Program-made: the position numbers and the translations under genes | Shown: positions 33,424-42,603 of the stretch, in pieces | Layout: every line of letters starts with the position of its first letter | Position numbering within the stretch: position 1 is the first letter of the stretch | Assembly: GCF_008705135.1 (NCBI RefSeq) | Contig: NZ_CP023694.1 | Location: forward strand, 2,294,001 to 2,358,000 | Origin: Streptomyces coeruleorubidus | GTDB lineage: Bacteria > Actinomycetota > Actinomycetes > Streptomycetales > Streptomycetaceae | Length of the DNA stretch: 64,000 nucleotides | Direction: 5' to 3' | The notes under the pieces: generated by a model | What the model saw: the letters and a program-made list of their open reading frames with translations, nothing else | Databases searched by the model: none | What the model was told of the DNA's origin: nothing

Positions 33424-33990
33424 TCAGGGCCGCAGCCCCTCCGTCAGCAACGTCAGATAGCGGCGGATGTGTTCGCCCTCCCCGTCGGCCAGCTCCGCCG
33501 CCGTCGACACGCCGTGCGCCAGCCGCAGTACGTCGACCGGCTCGACGTCCCGCCGGAGCGTGCCCTCCTCCTGTGCTGCCCGGACCAGGCGCCCCGCCGC
33601 GCTCTTCACGGAGTCGCCGCAGGCCGTGGCCACGGTGGAGCCGGTCTGTGTGACGGCCGGGCCCAGCAGGGCCCTGAGCCCGCGCATCCGGACCATCCCG
33701 GCGCCGAGTTCGTACAGCCACTCCCCCAGCGCCTCGCCCGGCGGCAGTTCGGCCGCGAGTTCGTCGGCCCGGGCCGCGATCGCCTCGATGCGGTCGAGGT
33801 ACGCGGCCTCCAGCAGCGCGTGCCGGGTCGGGAAATGCCGGTAGAGCGTGCCGGAGCCGACGCCGGCCCGCTTGGCGATGTCATCGAGCGACGCGCCCTC
33901 CCCGTGCTCGGCGAAGGCCTCCGCGGCCACCTTCAGCAACCGCTCGTAGTTGCGCCGAGCATCCGCCCGCATGGGCCTGACCTGCGCCAT
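33424..33990 (-). CDS. TetR-family transcriptional regulator
   Basis: A 188-residue regulator. The helix-turn-helix reads ASLDDIAKRAGVGSGTLYRH followed by FPTRHALLEAAY, typical of TetR/AcrR. The C-terminal ligand-binding helices have no assignable specificity. The ATG at 33990 is chosen over an in-frame start at 34077 because GAGGAG lies before it. It is co-directional with the alpha/beta hydrolase gene, 85 bases upstream of that gene's likely start, and probably regulates it and itself. Confidence 0.88.
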   Translation of the reverse strand: MAQVRPMRADARRNYERLLKVAAEAFAEHGEGASLDDIAKRAGVGSGTLYRHFPTRHALLEAAYLDRIEAIAARADELAAELPPGEALGEWLYELGAGMVRMRGLRALLGPAVTQTGSTVATACGDSVKSAAGRLVRAAQEEGTLRRDVEPVDVLRLAHGVSTAAELADGEGEHIRRYLTLLTEGLRP

Positions 33991-34002
33991 GCAGCCACTC
34001 CT

Positions 34003-34032
34003 CACGAACCGGGGCCCCACGAACCGGAGCCC
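34003..34032. repeat. Tandem 15-bp repeat upstream of the TetR gene
   Basis: CACGAACCGGGGCCC and CACGAACCGGAGCCC are adjacent (34003-34017, 34018-34032), differing at one position. They fall between the TetR start and its likely promoter and may be its operator, although TetR sites are more often palindromic. Confidence 0.5.
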
Positions 34033-34087
34033 CTCTCCGCACCTTATCGAGATCGGCCGGCGGTCGGAGGTCCGCACACCCGCCGCC

Positions 34088-34960
34088 CTACATCTTCATC
34101 GCCCCCGCCGCCAGATCCCGCAGGAAGTGCCGCGCCCCGATCAGGAACACGACGATCAGCGGGATGACGCTCATCAGCGCGCCGGCCATCACCAGCGAGT
34201 AGTCGGTGTTGTAGAGGATGTTGAGATTCGCCAGGGCGACCTGGAGGGTGACCTTGTCGGGGTCGATCATGACGACCAGGGGCCAGATGTAGTCGTTCCA
34301 CAGGCCGATGAACGTGAAGATGCCGAGGAAGGCGAGGGCCGGCCGGAACAGCGGCAGGACCACCGTCCAGTAGAGGCGGAAGAAGCCGGCGCCGTCGATC
34401 CGCCCGGCGTCCAGCAGTTCGTCCGGCAGCGAGTTCTGGGCGTACTGCCGCATCCAGAAGATGCCGAAGGCGTTCGCCGCGCCGGGAATGATCAGCGCCT
34501 TCAGGGATCCGGCCCAGCCGAACTCGGCCATGGTCACGAACTGCGGCACCAGGGAGAGCTGCGCGGGGATCATGTACGTCACCAGCAGCATGCCGAAGAG
34601 GAACTTCTTCGCCGGGAACTCGTACTTGGCGAAGGCGAACGCGGCCAGCGAGTCGAAGAACAGCACCAGCACGGTCCCGAGCACGGCGACGACGACGGTG
34701 TTGAACAGCGAGCCGAAGAAGTCGACGGTGTCGAGCACCCGCCCCATGTTGTCCAGCAGATGCGGCCCCGGCACCAGCTTGGGCGGGTAGCGGTAGATGT
34801 CCTGCGTGGTGCCGGAAGCCAGCACCACCAGCCAGTAGAAGGGGAACAGCGAGACCAGCACACCGAGCAGCAGCACCGCCCGGACGCATGTGCGGCTGAG
34901 CCTGCTGCCGGAGCCGATGGCCAGGCCCGCGCTCCCGGTCGACCTCTGTTCAGCGGCCAC
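34088..34960 (-). CDS. Sugar ABC transporter permease, MalG type (LacI-linked operon)
   Basis: A 290-residue permease with about six helices. The EAA loop is slightly divergent: LLDAGRIDGAGFFRLYWTVV, Gly replacing the second Ala-like position. The GTG start overlaps the MalF-type stop by 11 bases. It is the last gene of the lacI-like/SBP/permease operon. No glycosidase is linked, so the sugar cannot be guessed. Convergent tail-to-head neighbour is the TetR gene. Confidence 0.9.
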   Translation of the reverse strand: MAAEQRSTGSAGLAIGSGSRLSRTCVRAVLLLGVLVSLFPFYWLVVLASGTTQDIYRYPPKLVPGPHLLDNMGRVLDTVDFFGSLFNTVVVAVLGTVLVLFFDSLAAFAFAKYEFPAKKFLFGMLLVTYMIPAQLSLVPQFVTMAEFGWAGSLKALIIPGAANAFGIFWMRQYAQNSLPDELLDAGRIDGAGFFRLYWTVVLPLFRPALAFLGIFTFIGLWNDYIWPLVVMIDPDKVTLQVALANLNILYNTDYSLVMAGALMSVIPLIVVFLIGARHFLRDLAAGAMKM

Positions 34961-35969
34961 GGCGAGCCCCCTTGCGGCGCAGCAGACCGGCGATGCCGGG
35001 CCGGCGGTCGTCGTCCGAGCCGGCGACCAGGCGCCAGTTGATGACGGTGAAGACGGCGATGATCGCGAAGAGGACCCAGCCCATGGCGGCGCCGTAGCCG
35101 AACTGGTGCTCCTTGAAGGCCTTCTGCCACAGATAGAGCACGATGGTCATCCCTTCCTGGCCCGGCCCGCCCGTGGTTCCGACGTCGGTCGACTGGAAGA
35201 GCACCTGGGACTCGGTGAAGATCTGCAGGCCGTTGATGGTGGAGGTGACGGCGGCGAAGAGCACCACCGGCCGCAGTTGGGGCAGTACGACCCGGAAGAG
35301 GGTCTGCCTGCTGTTCGCGCCGTCCACGCGGGCGGCCTCGAAGTGCTCGGTGGGGATGGCCTGGAGGCCCGCCAGGAAGATCAGCGCGTTGTAGCCGACC
35401 CACCGCCAGATGATCATGATGGAGACGGACGACTTGATGCCCCACTCGGAGGACAGCCAGCCGACCCCGTCCAGCCCGATCGCCCGCAGCGCCGAGTTGG
35501 CGAGGCCCGCCTGGGCGAAGACCGAGCCGAACACGACGGTCATGGCGACCATCGAGGTGACGTTGGGGACGAAGTACGCCACCCGGTAGGCACCGGCGAA
35601 GCGGACCTGCGAGTGCAGCAGGAACGCCAGCACCAGGGCCAGGAACAGCATCGGCACCGTGGACAGGAACCAGATCTCGAAGGTGTTGAGCACCGAGTGC
35701 CAGAACACCGAGTCCTGGAGCAGCCAGCCGTACTGCTTGAGCCCGACGTAGCGCATGTCGCCGATGCCGTCCCAGTCCTGGAAGGACAGGTAGACGGAGA
35801 AGACGATCGGGAAGGCGCCGAAGACGGCGAACAGCACGTAGAACGGGGAGATGGCGAGCAGCGGCGGGACGTGACGCCGGCGGCCGCCCGGGGTGGTGGG
35901 TTGTGTACGGCCGGCCGGCCGCTTCTCGTTCGCCGCCGGCGCGCCGGCCGGGTCGAGAACCGTCGCCAT
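34950..35969 (-). CDS. Sugar ABC transporter permease, MalF type (LacI-linked operon)
   Basis: A 339-residue permease, with a cytosolic N-terminal tail of about 35 residues and a basic C-terminus. EAA loop FEAARVDGANSRQTLFRVVL. One base separates it from the binding-protein stop. The segment QSTDVGTTGGPGQEGMTIVL before the last helices is common in CUT1 MalF proteins. Partner of the MalG-type gene downstream. Confidence 0.9.
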   Translation of the reverse strand: MATVLDPAGAPAANEKRPAGRTQPTTPGGRRRHVPPLLAISPFYVLFAVFGAFPIVFSVYLSFQDWDGIGDMRYVGLKQYGWLLQDSVFWHSVLNTFEIWFLSTVPMLFLALVLAFLLHSQVRFAGAYRVAYFVPNVTSMVAMTVVFGSVFAQAGLANSALRAIGLDGVGWLSSEWGIKSSVSIMIIWRWVGYNALIFLAGLQAIPTEHFEAARVDGANSRQTLFRVVLPQLRPVVLFAAVTSTINGLQIFTESQVLFQSTDVGTTGGPGQEGMTIVLYLWQKAFKEHQFGYGAAMGWVLFAIIAVFTVINWRLVAGSDDDRRPGIAGLLRRKGARRGR

Positions 35970-35970
35970 G

Positions 35971-37278
35971 TCAGCTCACCCCCACCCGTGACAGCGTGGT
36001 CTCGGCGGTGTTCACGGCGTCCCGCCAGGCCCGTTCGGGGTTCTTGCCGAGCGTTTCCACATTGGTCAGCTCCTGGAAGAACGGGGTGTTGGCGGACTCC
36101 TCGTAGGGGCTGAAGTAGACGACGGGGGCCTTCTCGGCGGCCGGGCCGAAGACGTCGATGGGCCGCTGGCCGCCGAAGAAGGGGTCGGGCTCGTGCATCG
36201 CCGGGTCGGCGTAGGCGGCCGGGGTGGTGGGGAACAGGGCCATCTCCTGGTAGCTCTTGAGCTGGTTCGCCGGGCTGAGCAGCCACTTCAGGAAGGCGAA
36301 GCCCGCCTCGGGATCCCGGCAGTAGCGGGTCAGGGTCATGTACGAGCCGCCGTAGTTGGCCGGGCCGTCCGGCATGGTGGTCAGCCGCCAGGATCCGGAG
36401 GTCTTCGGGGCGGTGTCCTTCAGGCCGTTGGTGGCCCACACCGCCGTGGTCATCGTGGCGATCCGGCCTCCGCTCATGGCCGCGTTGAAGTCGGGTGTGC
36501 CGTCCGTGATCCTGGCGCTGAGCCCTTGGCGGAGGATGTCCACGGACAGGTCCCAGGCCCGCCGGATGTGCTCCTGGTCGCCGATGAAGCGGTTGCCGGC
36601 GTCCACGAACTGCCTGGAGCTCTGGAGCAGGACCTGCTGGAAGACATTGCCGATGTTGCTCACCAGGTAAGGCTTTTCGGGCCCCTTCGCCCGCAGGGTC
36701 CGCCCGGCGGCGATGAACGTCTCCCAGGTGGGGATCTCCTCGGCGACGTCCTCCGGTTCGTAGGCCAGTCCGGCCTCCCGGAAGAGGTCCCTGCGGTAGT
36801 AGAGCGCGGTGGGGCCGGCGTCCAGGGGGAAGCCGATCATCCTGCCCGTCGGGGTGAAGCAGGCCTTCCACTTCCACTCGAGGTACTGGTCGCGGACGGA
36901 CTCCGCGCCGAGTTCCCGCAGGTCGAGGAACTCGTTCTCGTCGGGGAAGAACGTGGCGAGGTTGTCGTTGTTCACGACCGTCACGTCCGGCACGTAGGCG
37001 CGCGCGGCGAGGCTGGTGCGCACCTTGGAGTCGATGTCGCCGTCGGGTATCTGCGAACCCCGCACCTTCAGTCCGGGCACCCCCGGCACGCCCCGCCTGG
37101 CGGTGGCGAGCAGCTTGTCGCTGAGCGAGCCCTTCCAATACCAGAGGCCGAGGTGGTCGGTGCCGGCGGAGGCCGATCCCTCCGCGGACCCGCATCCGGT
37201 CAGTCCGAGCAGGCCCGCCCCCGCACTCCCGAGACAGGCCCCCAGCAGGCGTCTGCGGGACATCGTTCGCTGATCCAT
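35971..37278 (-). CDS. Sugar ABC transporter solute-binding lipoprotein (probable Tat substrate)
   Basis: A 435-residue binding protein. The N-terminus MSRRRLLGACLGSAGAGLL starts after an optional MDQRT extension and combines a twin-arginine-like RRRLL with a lipobox LTGC, so it is probably a Tat-exported lipoprotein. The mature part is a CUT1 family 1 fold (FPLDAGPTALYYRRDLFREA, GSYMTLTRYCRDPEAGFAFL). Start at 37278 or 37263; neither has a strong ribosome-binding site. Likely repressed by the LacI-type protein encoded just upstream. Confidence 0.88.
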   Translation of the reverse strand: MDQRTMSRRRLLGACLGSAGAGLLGLTGCGSAEGSASAGTDHLGLWYWKGSLSDKLLATARRGVPGVPGLKVRGSQIPDGDIDSKVRTSLAARAYVPDVTVVNNDNLATFFPDENEFLDLRELGAESVRDQYLEWKWKACFTPTGRMIGFPLDAGPTALYYRRDLFREAGLAYEPEDVAEEIPTWETFIAAGRTLRAKGPEKPYLVSNIGNVFQQVLLQSSRQFVDAGNRFIGDQEHIRRAWDLSVDILRQGLSARITDGTPDFNAAMSGGRIATMTTAVWATNGLKDTAPKTSGSWRLTTMPDGPANYGGSYMTLTRYCRDPEAGFAFLKWLLSPANQLKSYQEMALFPTTPAAYADPAMHEPDPFFGGQRPIDVFGPAAEKAPVVYFSPYEESANTPFFQELTNVETLGKNPERAWRDAVNTAETTLSRVGVS

Positions 37279-37403
37279 GGGCGCGCACTCGCATCTCGCG
37301 GGGATGGGGGGAGGCTTCCCTTGATAAGGGAAGTGAAGACAACGATGTCGGCGGGCCGCGTGGTGGTCGGGCCGACGGTCTCGCGGTGGGGGGCTCAGGG
37401 GTT

Positions 37404-37417
37404 CGTGAACGTTCACG
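37404..37417. promoter_or_regulatory. LacI-type operator upstream of the sugar-binding protein gene
   Basis: CGTGAACGTTCACG is a perfect 14-bp palindrome with the central CG of LacI/GalR operators. It lies between the LacI-family gene and the SBP gene it probably controls, about 125 bases before the SBP start. Confidence 0.72.
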
Positions 37418-37504
37418 TGAGCGTTGCCGTCGAGTATCGGCACGCTCGAAAACCGGTGTCAAGGGAGCTGCACGGAACGATCTGCCGGGCCCTGCCCCGG
37501 CGGG

Positions 37505-38551
37505 TCAGGCGGAGGAGCGGACCACCAGTTCGGGCACCACCCACGCGTCCGCGCCCCGCAACGGCTCCTCACCCGCGCGCAGCCGGGCCACCTGCTCCAC
37601 GGCCAGCCGTCCGAGCTGCCGCTTGTCGATGTGCAGGGTGGTCAGGGCGGGTTCCACCAGCTCGCCCAGGGAGAGGCCGTCGAAGCCCAGCACCGCCAGA
37701 TCGTCCGGAACGCTCCGGCCGTGGCGGCGGGCGGTGCGCATCGCCCCGACCGCGATCAGGTCGTTGAAGCCGAAGACCGCGGTGATCTCGGGCCGCGCCG
37801 CCAGGAGCCGCTCCATACCGGCCTCGCCGCCGGCCACACTGTGCTCCGGGCACACCGCGACCCAGTCCTCGTCGACCGGCAGTCCGAGGCGCCGCACCTG
37901 CTCCAGGAACGCCAGCCTGCGGGGGCCGGGCCCGTGCACGCCGTCCAGCATGCCGATCCTGCGGTGCCCCGCGCGGAACAGGTGGTTCAGGCCCTGCTCG
38001 ACTCCGGTGGCGGCGTCGATGCCCACGGCGGCGAAACGGGTCTGCTGCGGGCCGCGCTCCAGAAGCACCAGCGGCACGCCGCCGAGGTGCCGGGTGAGGA
38101 CGTCGTCCGGGTCCTTGAAGTAGCCCACGACGGCGTCCGCCTGGTGGGAGAGCACGTCGAGCGCCTGCCGCTCCCTGGCCTCGTCGATCCGGGAGTCCCA
38201 CACGACCACCTGCCAGCCGCGCTGCTCGGCCGCCTCCAGCACCCCGGCGGCGACCTCGGGGAAGAACGGGTTGCGCAGGTCGGGGATGACCAGGCCCGCC
38301 GTCACGGCGCCCTTCTGGACGAGTCCGCGCGCGAACCGGCTGGGCCGGTAGTCCAGGAGCCTGGCCGCCTCCAGGACCCGCTCCTTGGTGGCCGGGTCGA
38401 TCTCACCCTTGTCGTTGACCGCCCGGGAGACCGTCTGCCGTGACACCCCGGCCAGTCGTGCGACGTCGTGGATGGTGGCCCGGCGCCGGGCACCGTCGGG
38501 CCCCTCGGCACCCGGCTCCGCGCGCTGATTGTCGGTCCACACGCTGAGCAC
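37505..38551 (-). CDS. LacI/GalR-family transcriptional regulator
   Basis: A 348-residue repressor. The LacI helix-turn-helix with hinge reads TIHDVARLAGVSRQTVSRAV, then VLEAARLLDYRPSRFARGL. The effector domain shows GLVIPDLRNPFFPEVAAGV and FGFNDLIAVGAM, the typical periplasmic-binding fold. A GTG at 38551 is used as the start; GTG at 38542 is equally possible. Same direction as the SBP and permease genes and just upstream of a perfect LacI-type palindrome. Confidence 0.9.
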   Translation of the reverse strand: MLSVWTDNQRAEPGAEGPDGARRRATIHDVARLAGVSRQTVSRAVNDKGEIDPATKERVLEAARLLDYRPSRFARGLVQKGAVTAGLVIPDLRNPFFPEVAAGVLEAAEQRGWQVVVWDSRIDEARERQALDVLSHQADAVVGYFKDPDDVLTRHLGGVPLVLLERGPQQTRFAAVGIDAATGVEQGLNHLFRAGHRRIGMLDGVHGPGPRRLAFLEQVRRLGLPVDEDWVAVCPEHSVAGGEAGMERLLAARPEITAVFGFNDLIAVGAMRTARRHGRSVPDDLAVLGFDGLSLGELVEPALTTLHIDKRQLGRLAVEQVARLRAGEEPLRGADAWVVPELVVRSSA

Positions 38552-38598
38552 TTTATCCGGCCCCGGGCCCGGCCCGGCAGGGGCGGCCGCGCGGGCCC

Positions 38599-38659
38599 CT
38601 GAGGGGTCCTTGCGCTGTGAGCGTCCGACCCGGGCGCTCACAGCGCAAGGACCCCTCAG
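38599..38659. terminator. Long perfect hairpin overlapping the VOC gene stop
   Basis: A perfect 25-bp stem (38599-38623 with 38635-38659) around an 11-base loop. The right arm contains the stop codon of the VOC-family gene, so the hairpin begins within its last codon. It lies between that gene and the LacI gene and could stop leftward transcription or act on mRNA stability. It has no T-run. Confidence 0.8.
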
Positions 38660-39060
38660 CCGTCGAGCTCGGTGAAGAGCGTCAGCTGGAGGTCGCCCGG
38701 GGCCTCGAGCCGGGAGTTGAGGGAGTTCCAGGGGGTGCGCGTGGGCTCGGCGACCACCTCGGCTCCGGCGGCGGCCAGCTTCGCCGTGGTGGCGACGGAG
38801 TCGTCCACCTGGAAGGCGACCCGGACGTGCCCGGCCACCCGCCGCCCCACCTCGACCTCGTCGATGAAGGCGGCGTGGTTCGGGTCGGTCAGCTCCAGCG
38901 TGGCCCGCCCGGCCTCCAGGATCGTGACCCGCCCGTCCTCCGACGCGAACGCGCCCTGCTCGGTCAGGCCGAGCACGTCCCGATAGAAGTGCAGCGCGGC
39001 GTCGTAGTCGTCCGCGGTCACAACGAGGCGGAGTTCTCGTACGGCCGGTTCGTCGGGCAT
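38656..39060 (-). CDS. VOC-family (glyoxalase/bleomycin-resistance fold) protein
   Basis: A 134-residue vicinal oxygen chelate protein. Two beta-alpha-beta-beta-beta units can be traced: VVTADDYDAALHFYRDVLGL, then the conserved Glu of ATLELTDPNH, and VRVAFQVDDSVATTAKLAAA in the second half. The family covers glyoxalases, dioxygenases and drug-binding resistance proteins; the substrate cannot be told. ATG at 39060 is supported by AGGAG. Single-gene unit ending in a long hairpin. Confidence 0.85.
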   Translation of the reverse strand: MPDEPAVRELRLVVTADDYDAALHFYRDVLGLTEQGAFASEDGRVTILEAGRATLELTDPNHAAFIDEVEVGRRVAGHVRVAFQVDDSVATTAKLAAAGAEVVAEPTRTPWNSLNSRLEAPGDLQLTLFTELDG

Positions 39061-39146
39061 GGGGGGCTCCTTCGAGGTTCGGATGATCCCTGACAACCCA
39101 CGCGCCGGCCGGTTGATTCCTGGGGCGGGACAACGGCCAGGCGTCG

Positions 39147-40199
39147 TCAGAACAGCGCGCTGTACGCGTTCAGCGCCGGCTGTCCGCCCAGGTGGGCATA
39201 GAGGACCGTGGAGTCGCGGCCGATCTCGCCCCGCGAGACCAGGTCGATCATCCCGGCCATGGACTTCCCCTCGTAGACGGGGTCGGTGACCATCCCCTCC
39301 GTCCGGGCCGCGAGCCGCATCGCCGCCAGGGTGGACTCGTCGGGGATGCCGTACGTGCCCGCGTGGTACCGCTCGTCCAGTTCGACGTCAGACTCGGTCA
39401 ACTCGCGCTCGAGCCCGATGAGCTGCCCGGTGTCGTGCGCGATCCGGGCGATCTGGCCACGGGTCGCGGCGGGTTTCGCCGAGGCGTCGACGCCGAGCAC
39501 GCGCCGGGGCCGCCCGCCCGCCTCCTCCAGCGCGGCGAACCCGGCGACCATGCCGGCCTGGGTGGAGCCGGTCACCGAGCACACGACCACGGTGTCGAAG
39601 AAGACGCCCAGCTCGCGCTCCTGTTCGGCGACCTCGTACGCCCAGCCCGCGAAGCCGAGGCCGCCGAGTGGATGGTCGGAGGCTCCGGCCGGGATGGCGT
39701 ACGGCTTGCCGCCCGCCTCCTCGACCTCCCTGAGCGCCTGCTCCCAGCTCTCCTTGAACCCGATCCCGAACCCGGCCCGCACCAGCCGTACGTCGGCCCC
39801 GGCGAGGCGGCTGAGCAGGATGTTGCCGACCTTGTCGTACACGGCGTCCGGCCACTCCACCCAACTCTCCTGCACCAGCACGCACTTGAGCCCGGCCCGG
39901 GCGGCCACCGCCGCGACCTGCCGGGTGTGGTTGGACTGCACCCCGCCGATCGACACGAGCGTGTCGCAGCCCTTCGCGAGCGCGTCGGCGACCAGGTACT
40001 CCAGCTTGCGGGTCTTGTTCCCGCCGTAGGCGACACCGGAGTTGCAGTCCTCGCGCTTGGCCCACAGGGCCGCGCCGCCGAGGTGATCGGTGAGCCGTTC
40101 CAGGGGGTGCACGGGTGACGGCCCGAAGAGGAGGGGGTAGCGCGCGTACGAGGCAAGGGACGAGGAAGGGGAAGGAGACGGGGACGAGGAAAGGGACAT
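39147..40199 (-). CDS. acdS: 1-aminocyclopropane-1-carboxylate deaminase / D-cysteine desulfhydrase family
   Basis: A 350-residue PLP enzyme of fold type II. The Schiff-base lysine is Lys62 in [30 protein letters not shown] carries the general base and phosphate-binding residues, and the end [14 protein letters not shown] is the ACC deaminase signature tail. ACC deaminase breaks the ethylene precursor to 2-oxobutyrate and ammonia, a trait of plant-associated bacteria; it fits the pectin-degrading lifestyle shown elsewhere in the window. The first 14 residues are a Ser/Pro repeat from a purine-rich tract. D-cysteine desulfhydrase is the alternative. The GntR gene lies 35 bases upstream. Confidence 0.83.
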   Translation of the reverse strand: MSLSSSPSPSPSSSLASYARYPLLFGPSPVHPLERLTDHLGGAALWAKREDCNSGVAYGGNKTRKLEYLVADALAKGCDTLVSIGGVQSNHTRQVAAVAARAGLKCVLVQESWVEWPDAVYDKVGNILLSRLAGADVRLVRAGFGIGFKESWEQALREVEEAGGKPYAIPAGASDHPLGGLGFAGWAYEVAEQERELGVFFDTVVVCSVTGSTQAGMVAGFAALEEAGGRPRRVLGVDASAKPAATRGQIARIAHDTGQLIGLERELTESDVELDERYHAGTYGIPDESTLAAMRLAARTEGMVTDPVYEGKSMAGMIDLVSRGEIGRDSTVLYAHLGGQPALNAYSALF

Positions 40200-40234
40200 G
40201 GTTCCTCCCGGGGTCGGGATGGGATCGGTCGGTC

Positions 40235-40876
40235 TCAGTCGGCGAGCTCTTCGAGCCCTCGCCAGATCTCAGCCGTGACGCGGACCGCCTCGGCCGTGTC
40301 ACCGGCCGCGCAGGCCTCGATCAGCCGCTCGTGCAGTCCGGCCGAACGGCAGCTGCCGCCCTCGCCGAAGCGCTGTCGCTCCAGGCGGCGGATGAGCGGG
40401 GTGTAGCGGGCGACGGTCGCGGCGGCCGCGCGGTTGCCGCTCACCCGGACGAGGACTTCGTGCAGCGCGTCGTCGGCGCGCAGGGCCCCGTCCACGTCTC
40501 CGGTGCCGACGGCGGCGGCGAACCGCTGGTTGGCGGTGCGCATCGCCTCGATGTCCGCGGCACCCAGCCGGGGCACGGCGACCCGCGTCACGAGCTCGTG
40601 CATGGCGCCGACCACGGCGGCGGCGTCCCTGACGTCGGAGGCCACGAGCGGGGTCACCCGGGTGTAGCTCTGCGGCTTGCTCTCCAGCAACCCCTCGTCC
40701 ACGAGCCGGGAGAACGCCTCGCGTACGGGTGCCCGGGACAGCCCCAGCCGCTCCGCGAGCTCGGCGTCCCGCACCACCGCGCCGGGTTCGATCTCCCCGG
40801 CCACGATGGCGTCCCGGATCGCCTCGTACGCCCGGTCCCTGAGCAGGGTCCGGGGCACGGGCCGAATGGCCTCCAT
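40235..40876 (-). CDS. GntR/FadR-family regulator, probably of the ACC deaminase gene
   Basis: A 213-residue regulator with winged helix [20 protein letters not shown] and a helical FCD effector domain with His/Asp metal positions ([14 protein letters not shown], and [11 protein letters not shown]). It starts with the conserved [20 protein letters not shown]. Located immediately upstream of and co-directional with the PLP enzyme gene; in proteobacteria acdS is often beside an Lrp regulator, so a GntR partner is a variation. The upstream TGACATCTAACATTT (about 40884-40898) is an AT-rich candidate operator. Confidence 0.87.
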   Translation of the reverse strand: MEAIRPVPRTLLRDRAYEAIRDAIVAGEIEPGAVVRDAELAERLGLSRAPVREAFSRLVDEGLLESKPQSYTRVTPLVASDVRDAAAVVGAMHELVTRVAVPRLGAADIEAMRTANQRFAAAVGTGDVDGALRADDALHEVLVRVSGNRAAAATVARYTPLIRRLERQRFGEGGSCRSAGLHERLIEACAAGDTAEAVRVTAEIWRGLEELAD

Positions 40877-40968
40877 GAACTGAAATGTTAGATGTCAGCA
40901 CCGCTCCCGGGCAAGGGTCCGGACAAGATCGTGGCCCGCACTCCCCTCGCGGTGCGGGCCACGGTCCC

Positions 40969-42552
40969 TCAGGCCGCCCAGGGCCAGTCGGCGTCCCGGG
41001 AGGCCTCGATCAGCGGAACCATCCGGAAGGCCGTGTCCGTCAGGCCTCCGAAGGTGTGCCGGTTCCCGGTGCCCGACGGGCTGTGGCCCGCCCGGTACCC
41101 GGCGAGGTTCCAGGTGTAGACCGGCACGTCGCCCGGGACCTGCTCGGTCGGGTCACCCCGGTGGTGGTGCGTGTACTGCTCGTCGGTGACGATCAGCACC
41201 CGGTCGTGCTTCCGGTAGTGCCGGCGCACCGCCTCGGTGGTGTCGGTCCCGCCCAGGTCGCCGAAGCGGTCGAGGATCTTCAGCACCGACTCGCCCTTGC
41301 GGAACTTCACGCGGCCGCTCGTCGAGCCGAACTCGACCAGGTCCGCGCGCTCCGCCCGCAGCGCGAGCGCCGTGCCGAAGATCGCGGCGGCGTCGGCGCG
41401 GTTGAGCTCCGAGCGATCGGACAGCCGCGACCAGAACATCGAGCCCGAGCGGTCCACGAGCACCAGCGTCCGGCCGGGCAGCGCGGGCACGTTGGCCAGC
41501 GAGTGGCCGAGCGCCCGCTCCAGGGCGTACGACCAGCGCAGCGACGGCGCGTGCTGGTAGGCGGCGAGGTACCGGAAGGGGAACTGCCGCGAGCGCGCGA
41601 CCTCGGCCGGGTCGCTGATCCGCGCGGCGACCCGCTCGGCGACCTCGTCGGACACCCCGGCCTCGTCGAAGTTCCGCAGGTTGCGCACGAGCGCCATGGT
41701 GCCCATGGACGGGATCACGGCCTCCCAGGCCGCCTTGTCCATCGGCCCCTGGAGCCAGCCCGCCAGGGTCTCCCACGTCATCCCGGCCGCGGCCAGCCGC
41801 TCGGCACCGCCCTCGGCGGTCACGACCGCGCGCCGCTCGGCCACCGGCAGCGCCATCAGCTCGCGGTGGGCGGTGAGGACGCGGTCCGACGCGGGCGGCA
41901 CCGCGGTGTCGGGGTGGTGCCGCCGGTCGAGGGCGTACCGGAACAGCTCGCCCTGCCAGGGCTTGTCCGGGTCCGGGGCGGCGTGCACGAGGTTGAGGAT
42001 GTCGCCGAAGCGGTAGCCCTTGGAGGCGGTGTCGTACTTCAGCAGCGCCTTGCCGTGGTAGAGCCGGCGTACGGCGTCGGCGATGCCGCGCTTGACCGGC
42101 TTGGGCACGTTGCGGCCGTACATCGCCGTCCAGTAGGCGAGCAGTTCGCCGGGCTCGTCGGGCCGCTGGAGCACGGAGGCGACGACCTGCCGGTTGGCCG
42201 GGCCGCCGGTCGCGCCGGCGTCCAGGCGGGCCTTGACGTACTCGGCGGCGCCGACGACGGAGGCCGTACGCAGGTTGCCCTCGCCGCGCAGCCAGCCGAG
42301 CAGGCCGGCCGTCCACGCCGGGTCGGTGACGGCGAGTTCGCGCACGAGCTTCGCGAAGCGGTCGTCGCGGTCGGCGCCGGTCTCGTAGAAGGTCTGCTGT
42401 GAAACGAAGTTGGACACGGCCAGCAGGAAGAGCTCGGAGCGTGCGTCACGCTCGCGGCCCCGGCCGCCCTCGTACGTGCGCAGCACACGCCCGGTGGACG
42501 TCACGCGGGAGACGGGACGTGCGCGGGCTGCCTTGGAATTGAATCGCGCCAT
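40969..42552 (-). CDS. TROVE-domain RNA-binding protein (bacterial Ro60 orthologue, Rsr-like)
   Basis: A 527-residue protein. Residues 25-340 form the TROVE alpha-helical ring (FLLAVSNFVSQQTFYETG, AEYVKARLDAG, PKPVKRGIADAVRRLYHGKA), which clasps Y RNA and misfolded RNA ends in Ro60. Residues 360-525 form a von Willebrand A domain with an intact MIDAS DRSGSM (Asp367, Ser369, Ser371) and IVTDEQYTHH. In bacteria Ro works with Y RNA in RNA surveillance and with PNPase. A GGGGGAA site precedes the ATG. Two Y-RNA-like elements lie immediately upstream on the same strand, which fits the usual linkage. Confidence 0.93.
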   Translation of the reverse strand: MARFNSKAARARPVSRVTSTGRVLRTYEGGRGRERDARSELFLLAVSNFVSQQTFYETGADRDDRFAKLVRELAVTDPAWTAGLLGWLRGEGNLRTASVVGAAEYVKARLDAGATGGPANRQVVASVLQRPDEPGELLAYWTAMYGRNVPKPVKRGIADAVRRLYHGKALLKYDTASKGYRFGDILNLVHAAPDPDKPWQGELFRYALDRRHHPDTAVPPASDRVLTAHRELMALPVAERRAVVTAEGGAERLAAAGMTWETLAGWLQGPMDKAAWEAVIPSMGTMALVRNLRNFDEAGVSDEVAERVAARISDPAEVARSRQFPFRYLAAYQHAPSLRWSYALERALGHSLANVPALPGRTLVLVDRSGSMFWSRLSDRSELNRADAAAIFGTALALRAERADLVEFGSTSGRVKFRKGESVLKILDRFGDLGGTDTTEAVRRHYRKHDRVLIVTDEQYTHHHRGDPTEQVPGDVPVYTWNLAGYRAGHSPSGTGNRHTFGGLTDTAFRMVPLIEASRDADWPWAA

Positions 42553-42603
42553 GGTGAATTCCCCCGAATTCGTTCGTGTTTCGGGAGAGACGCTGCATGC
42601 AGG

